Assembly: GCF_000154845.1 (NCBI RefSeq) | Contig: NZ_DS981430.1 | Location: 26,984 to 90,983 of the forward strand | Length of the DNA stretch: 64,000 bases | Source: Phocaeicola coprocola DSM 17136 | GTDB taxonomy: Bacteria; Bacteroidota; Bacteroidia; Bacteroidales; Bacteroidaceae | Direction: 5' to 3' | Shown here: one piece after another, positions 60,101-64,000 of the stretch | Position numbering within the stretch: the stretch's first letter is position 1 | How the letters are laid out: every line of letters starts with the position of its first letter | The notes under the pieces: model-generated | Told to the model about the DNA's origin: nothing | Database searches by the model: none | The model's input: only the letters and a program-made list of their open reading frames with translations | Position numbers and translations under genes: made by a program

Positions 60101-60265
60101 GGTCGGTACGAACTGCGTCTGCGCAAGGAGTACACCTTCGACTGGTACACCAATCCGGTGCAGTTCCATTACAAACTAGGCGGCAAGGTTTACCACCGCA
60201 CATACGAAAGTTTGTCTGACTTGTTCGATAATCAGGGAGATGTGGTACTCACCTTGGAGAACTGA
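57101..60265 (+). CDS. DUF4906-like giant fimbrial protein
   Basis: A protein of about 1054 residues with lipobox LVSC (Cys26), a TR site at Arg60, and repeated beta domains. Early parts (VQDMTLFCFDSYGLFITTVDAN and HFVANQVMTDFEQDQF) are fimbrillin-like. Large proteins with DUF4906 occupy this place in Bacteroidales pilus operons and may form the tip adhesin. ATG 57101 is preferred over 57095 since AAAGGAGG lies at optimal distance. Confidence 0.8.
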   Translation: MDKNMIQRWIHTGMVLVAIAVLLVSCRQDEWLDPSPAAREGYVALRFSADIPAMEKVTTRAVDPDGGGVQDMTLFCFDSYGLFITTVDANVNEETVNTGTFQAEVPENTRTVHFVANQVMTDFEQDQFRNKSESEVMALLEGSSGRMICWARFACDNSTDELKKQDIAQQMSTAGNNIKMLRNHAKVSVNNPKDNGYFTVNGFAVYNTNAFGTVAPFHPEKGFDFTEADWQADDFVTIPANDAKLSDVTDVTTNMGQYIFESENSADDPVSIILYGRNEGDTEDRYYRVMLVNEEGDQIPIRRNHDYQLNITGRLSFGQATFTEALEAAATNNVWISISDRVNEVEDSEYILAVAQTDHVLGSELAGHTYTLSYTVKGKDEKEITAADRADVTWIDNLVAQQKIRNDFEIGDDGVGRGTIFINLLSMGANEKLEGTLLVKHGRLQRKIKVIMVKEQSFVPSWVGTQIYGGMNPTDPTKDRSHVTVMFTVPETCPKELFPMKVYISVGGLDIRPESGMALTLVRDGEKDWYSSGDINPEPDYKYLYIAEQPGVQRVYFENILSQNEDYQGRLYIEADHFETMERVFTYSDDRNSITVTGLSAYNADGGGIEGYPEDELILYRLVPQKKHANVQFDLQLITKVGDGVEGDLLGTPFNAGGKDEFLLYSQYLDYYEDGEEGKAGVTEFDCNFYPEESDLWWRENNPNGGRMLMFKPRPKIINRPAPNVGKYSIYMKSNRPKSAEVVRIASNVPGRDAVLSEDDNGVNNEYGGNSYRSVTFELANYNPFRFGARLKYDNGSEQGKEPDRATNPNADVPELLTPLEWTYEPGKPVNIAIDITSFAGSDGKSVDPFGEEFEIYIDAPMLALGSNPGLDGKLYEASPGRFVYKVDADRDKERNSFPGSNVVNKDNTPDANVNQTGERKTLHFTTKSIVSAGDIVISSNEEKVVFYSKTFRVTNKSMGGNIYYEDESGSRQPIPSSAFVAFERVSNSSRIGAVTVTADGRYELRLRKEYTFDWYTNPVQFHYKLGGKVYHRTYESLSDLFDNQGDVVLTLEN

Positions 60266-60336
60266 GAGGTTGAATGATACAAACGGAAACTCCGGGCGCT
60301 TCCACGTTCGGAGTTTTTCATAACACGATACGAAAC

Positions 60337-61233
60337 ATGAAAATTTTGAACCTTGCCTTTTTCGCGTGTCTCTTCTGTGCAGGAATCGTATCCTGCGCGT
60401 ATGCCCAAAAGCAGCAGGAGAAGACAAAGGAATTCCGTCTGCCCGACGTGCCCGTCACGTTGACGGCACCCGAAGACCGTGCCGCTTACCTTTCCCTGCA
60501 CTACTGGGACCACTTCGACTTTGCCGACACGTCACTCATATCCCGCCCCGAAATCACCGAGCAGGCGTTTGTGGACTTCATCAGCATACTGCCCCATACT
60601 CCCAAGGCGCAGGAAGCGGTCGACACCCTTTTCCGCCGCGCCCTGGCCGACAGGGAAATGCTCTATCATTTCATCTCGCTGGGCGACAAGTACCTGTACG
60701 AACCCAACTCTCCCATGCACGACGAGGAACTGCATATCCTCTTTCTGCGTGCCTTGGTCAACCATCCCGGACTGGAAGAGACGGACAGGATACGTCCCCG
60801 TCACCTGTTGGAAATGGCGTTGAAAAACCGCTCGGGAGACGTGGCGGCGGATTTCACCGTTGTTTGCCGCGACGGCAGCAGCAGACGGCTTTCCGACATA
60901 AAGGCCGGTTACGTGCTCGTCTATTTTAACGACCCCGATTGCGAGGACTGCCGCCGGGTGAAGGAATTGCTCTCCCAGTCCCCGGTTGTGAACGGCCTGT
61001 TGGAGTCCGGTCGCCTGAAACTCCTCTCCGTGTGCGTGGAGGGCAAGACCCCCGCGTGGGAAAAGGCGGAATTTCCCGCCGGTTGGATAGACGGCTATGA
61101 CGACGGTCAGCGGCTTACCCGTGAACAGGTGTACGACCTCAAGGCGATGCCCACCCTTTACCTGCTCGATGCGGAAAAGCGGGTGATACTCAAGGACGCT
61201 TCGTTCGGGCAGGTGGAAGAACGGTTGTCCTGA
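60337..61233 (+). CDS. DUF5106/thioredoxin-like lipoprotein
   Basis: The 298-residue product has a signal with an SC lipobox (AGIVSCAYAQ), a DUF5106-like helical part (YLSLHYWDHFDFADTSLISRPEITEQAFVDFI), and a thioredoxin fold with GYVLVYFNDPDCEDCRRVKELL, a CEDC active site. It may act in envelope redox folding or in pilus assembly. ATG 60337 is fixed by the signal peptide. It is the last operon gene. Confidence 0.82.
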   Translation: MKILNLAFFACLFCAGIVSCAYAQKQQEKTKEFRLPDVPVTLTAPEDRAAYLSLHYWDHFDFADTSLISRPEITEQAFVDFISILPHTPKAQEAVDTLFRRALADREMLYHFISLGDKYLYEPNSPMHDEELHILFLRALVNHPGLEETDRIRPRHLLEMALKNRSGDVAADFTVVCRDGSSRRLSDIKAGYVLVYFNDPDCEDCRRVKELLSQSPVVNGLLESGRLKLLSVCVEGKTPAWEKAEFPAGWIDGYDDGQRLTREQVYDLKAMPTLYLLDAEKRVILKDASFGQVEERLS

Positions 61234-61367
61234 AACATGCCTCATGAAAAGGAGCCTGTGGGGACATCCGGAAAAGACAGTAAGGAAAACAACCGTTTCA
61301 GGGGCTTTCACCGCCCCTGGAATGTTCACACATCCGCTTTTGCTGATGATTATAATCATTCTTTCCA

Positions 61368-62451
61368 TTACATCGCTATTGAAATTTCATGGAACGACCG
61401 GTTAAGACGGTCAGCGAACATCGTCAGGTACTTGTCGATATTCTCGGTGGTAATCTTACAGTACTTTTGGGTGGTGGTTATGTTCGTGTGACCCAATACC
61501 CGGCTCACACTTTCAATGGGGACACCCTTGCTCAAGGCCAGCGTTGCGAATCCATGACGGCTCGAATGGAATGAGATGTTCTTGCTTATCCCGCATTCCC
61601 TTATCATCTGTTTCAACGGCTTGCAGATTGACCAATAGTTCAGGCTGGGAAACACAAGCCCGTTCTTCTGGAACCTCTCGTAACGTTTGATGATCTGCAG
61701 GGGAATATCCAGCAGCTTCACCTGGAAATTCACTTTCGTCTTATGCCGCTTTGATAATATCCATGTCTCACCGTTCACTTCCGCAATGTCATCGGTGGTC
61801 AGCTCCTTTATATCCACGAAGGACAGCAAATGGGTTTCTCGGTGTCAGCCCGTTGTAATGGGCCTTGGCTACGATTGTTTTCAGCCACATGCAGTTTGAC
61901 CACACACTGGCGTTATGAAGCCCCGCATCAGTGGAGAGATAGATTTCATACTCCTTGATGAAGTCGGGGGTAAGCTCAAGCATGGAAATGTCACTCCGCC
62001 TGTAGCATTTCCTTATGAACGCAGCCAGATGGTTCCTTGACCTTACCCGCACTTGATACGAACCTTTTGCCCGGTCTATGCCGATGCGCTTCTTGAAGCT
62101 CTCATTATCCTTGTCGAACGCACCGAGCAGGGTTTCGTATTCCGTACCGAGTCCCTGAAAGGCGTTACATACCATTTCAGCCGTAACGAACGCTTCCCTG
62201 TCCGAAAGGCGCTGATAATGCCTGATGATTTGAGCCTTGATGTTGTCAAGGGCGAGATTAATGTCCCGCGCCTCCCTGCTCTTCCCTTTCGCCCGGTTGC
62301 CCTTTGCGTCCCAAAGCTCTTTGGCGATGGTCTGCTTGCAACTGAACTGGGCTACGGAACCGTTGATTGTCACCCGTCCCATAACCGGGACAATACCGTT
62401 TTTCTCCTTGCTGCCGTTCACGTAGAACAGCACTTTGAATGTACTTCTCAT
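61368..62451 (-). pseudogene. Element integrase inactivated by internal deletion
   Basis: The N-terminal part (MRSTFKVLFYVNGSKEKNGIV to RNPFA) and the C-terminal part (LSFVDIKELTTDDIAEV to ITTTQKYCKI) lie in different frames, overlapping at 61789-61829. Each half is well conserved, with HSSRHGFA, GHTNITTTQKY and its Tyr present. About 50 codons between them, including the usual catalytic Arg region, are missing. It lies at the right end as expected for the integrase. Confidence 0.8.
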
Positions 62452-62728
62452 AATCCATTTTTCTTTCGATACAAAATTAGTTATCAGCGAGTTATACATT
62501 GCTATGCAAAATGAGGCAAGTAGTGGAAACAATCTCCGATGACCTATGAATTAATCCGGTTACCGGGTAATGATTTGAAAACCGTTCGCCTTCGTTACCT
62601 TTCGTTTTCCTGCATTTTGGCATTGGAGAGGTCTTCATCGGTTTTCCTCATAAATCATTGATTATCAGTTTTACCATCATCATTTATTCGTTTCTGATTG
62701 ATTTTTCCAGAGATATAGATTATTCTTG

Positions 62729-63434
62729 TACATTATATTCATTCTTTGGGGGTGTGGTGAGAAAGAAAAGACAGGGAATCTGGGAGAAACAAAATTGTAT
62801 TTCGACGAACGTCTTTCTTCAATATCAGCCGATGGTGATTCTGCTTTCTGGATAGGCAGCGAAGCCGGTGATATATGGTATATGAAGCAACGTCGGCTTC
62901 AGCCTTATAATATAGGGGCCGACCGTATATATAAGGTTGTAACAGATTCGGTTCTTTCTGATGTCCGCATTTGCTGGATAGGCATTCGGAACTCAGGTTT
63001 GCAGAAATGGGCGCTTGGTGAAGAAAATGTTCGCCTTGTTGAGAAATATCCTATATGTAACAAAGGATGTAATTATTCGGTATATGATATTCTCTTAACC
63101 GACAAAAAGGTTTATGTAGCTACCAGTCAAGGCTTGTATGCTATGTCACATTCGGAGAAAGACAGTTTAAAGTTGATTTTCCTTCAGATAACAGTGAAAC
63201 TGCACGTTCCGGTAAGCCGTTTATCGTAAACAACATCCGTAAATACGAATCGGATTATTTGCTGTGTGCTACCCAGAATGGACTGATCCGAATAAACCTG
63301 GCCAATGGCAAAATGGAAGTTACCCATCAGGATGAGCATATTTACAGTGTTTCTGTATATGATAATAAGGTGTATTTGCTTGCCGACAAGAAGTTGTATG
63401 TAGAGGATATTTCGGCACAGTTGCAAATATCCGT
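62729..63434 (+). pseudogene. Rest of the two-component propeller sensor, frameshifted and cut by IS
   Basis: The frame from 62726 runs YIIFILWGCGEKEKTG then beta-propeller-like blades (DSAFWIGSEAGDIWYM, ICWIGIRNSGLQKWAL, KVYVATSQGLYAM). Near 63175 it leaves frame, and the other frame reads VDFPSDNSETARSGK onwards (LLCATQNGLIRIN, KVYLLADKKLYV). It stops short of a kinase domain at the IS. Blades resemble the sensor part of hybrid two-component regulators. Confidence 0.65.
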
Positions 63435-64000
63435 GGCTTATTTTTGTAGTATAGGTCTCTATTTTCTTGTTTAATGCTTAAATGTTTATAAGAAGCATTA
63501 CCTTTGCACTCATGAGTAAGCAATCAGCATTTGACTATAAGATTCTGGCAAGTTACCTTCTTCCCAAAGGCATACTTAAGTTCTTCGACGTTACAGCCGT
63601 TAACGAAGACCACACTGGCATTATTGAAGAGACTGGTAATGAGCGCGTCCTTCTTCACATCTATCTTGACGAAAAAGATGCACGGGAAGAAGAGTGGCAC
63701 GACCTTAAGCCCAATGGTTTCACGGAAAGCCGTCAGGTTAACGACTTTCCTATCCGTGATCACAAGGTCGTTCTTCATGTCAGACGTCGCAGACGGTTAA
63801 CGGCAGAAGGCAGAACATAATCCTTGACAGGTACTCGTTGCTTGCTGATAACACCAGCTACTCTAAGGAGTTTGCTGATGTCTTAAAAAAAATATTTGGA
63901 TACTACCGATACGCCCGCTCGCGGGCTATACTTACGGTAGATGGCATAACCTGGAACGTGGCTTACAAGGATCATCTGGAGCCGTTTCGTTATTGGGGAC
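63435..64000 (+). mobile_element. ISAon1-type insertion sequence, left part only
   Basis: Sensor-like sequence ends near 63434, and an IS-like gene starts at 63512. The left end of the IS is placed only to within some tens of bases, and no inverted repeat was identified. The right end lies beyond the window. Confidence 0.6.
63512..64000 (+). pseudogene. ISAon1-family transposase, one-base frameshift, cut by window
   Basis: ATG 63512 begins MSKQSAFDYKILASYLLPKG, the N-terminal region of an ISAon1-type transposase, ending TAEGRT at a stop (63820). In another frame the expected continuation follows: QNIILDRYSLLADNTSYSKEF and beyond to the window edge. Loss of one base in GAAGGC (about 63805) would explain this. 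Either the gene is broken or the base is a sequencing error. Confidence 0.7.

Larger units (their letters stand above)
41523..62728. mobile_element. Mobilizable element carrying an invertible type V pilus locus
   Basis: The element, about 21.2 kb, has higher GC than the flanks, an integrase at its right end, excisionase-like genes at its left, a mob module and cargo. Its ends are suggested by TATTTTTG (41523-41530) and TATTCTTG (62721-62728), a direct repeat with one mismatch, at the point where the two sensor fragments should join. The mismatch may be a retained crossover sequence, as seen with CTnDOT-like integrases. Confidence 0.7.

Noticed and set aside
58541..60169. 542-codon minus frame opposite the DUF4906 gene
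   Set aside because: Although long, it has no signal or domains, and the plus-strand lipoprotein fits the operon.

Overview
The window is chromosomal DNA of a gut Bacteroidales bacterium (Bacteroides or Phocaeicola type). Supporting signs are promoters of the form TTG-(about 20 nt)-TAnnTTTG, weak Shine-Dalgarno sites, a fimbrillin (type V pilus) operon, a Bacteroides-style mobilization module and a Bacteroides-type tyrosine DNA invertase.

Region 1, 1..about 34,200, is most of a temperate siphovirus-like prophage; its left end lies outside the window. From the integrase (32.9-34.1 kb) leftwards it holds an immunity region with three small DNA-binding proteins on the + strand, then long - strand operons. 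These are recombination (RecT-like protein, YqaJ exonuclease), replication (SF2 helicase, initiator, primase-helicase), many small proteins, a ParB-methyltransferase, a phage AdoMet decarboxylase-like enzyme, terminase, portal, MuF-metalloprotease fusion, scaffold, capsid, connectors, tail tube, a tail chaperone pair joined by a -1 frameshift, and tape measure. A rightward module with higBA (6.4-10.8 kb) splits the structural genes. A 19-bp palindrome, consensus GTGATTACA-N-TGTAATCAC, occurs at six places, five of them inside or abutting candidate phage promoters, and looks like a shared operator.

Region 2, 34.28-41.2 kb, is ordinary chromosome: mnmE, free-methionine-R-sulfoxide reductase, nucleoside phosphorylase, floA, nfeD, a TPR/PD40 protein and a TtcA-like tRNA thiolase.

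Region 3, about 41,523..62,728, is a GC-richer mobilizable element of about 21.2 kb. It encodes two MerR/excisionase-like proteins, a sigma-like factor, a DUF3408 protein, a candidate oriT, MobC, a relaxase, a membrane protein, a tyrosine DNA invertase and an eight-gene type V pilus locus. Between invertase and pilus genes lie perfect 20-bp inverted repeats 162 bp apart, a probable invertible promoter. The integrase at the right end carries an internal deletion. The element seems to have entered the signal-peptide codons of a two-component propeller sensor: the reading frames on both sides join cleanly across an imperfect 8-bp repeat.

Region 4, 62.7-64.0 kb, holds the rest of that sensor gene (frameshifted) and the start of an ISAon1-type insertion sequence, itself frameshifted and cut by the window edge.
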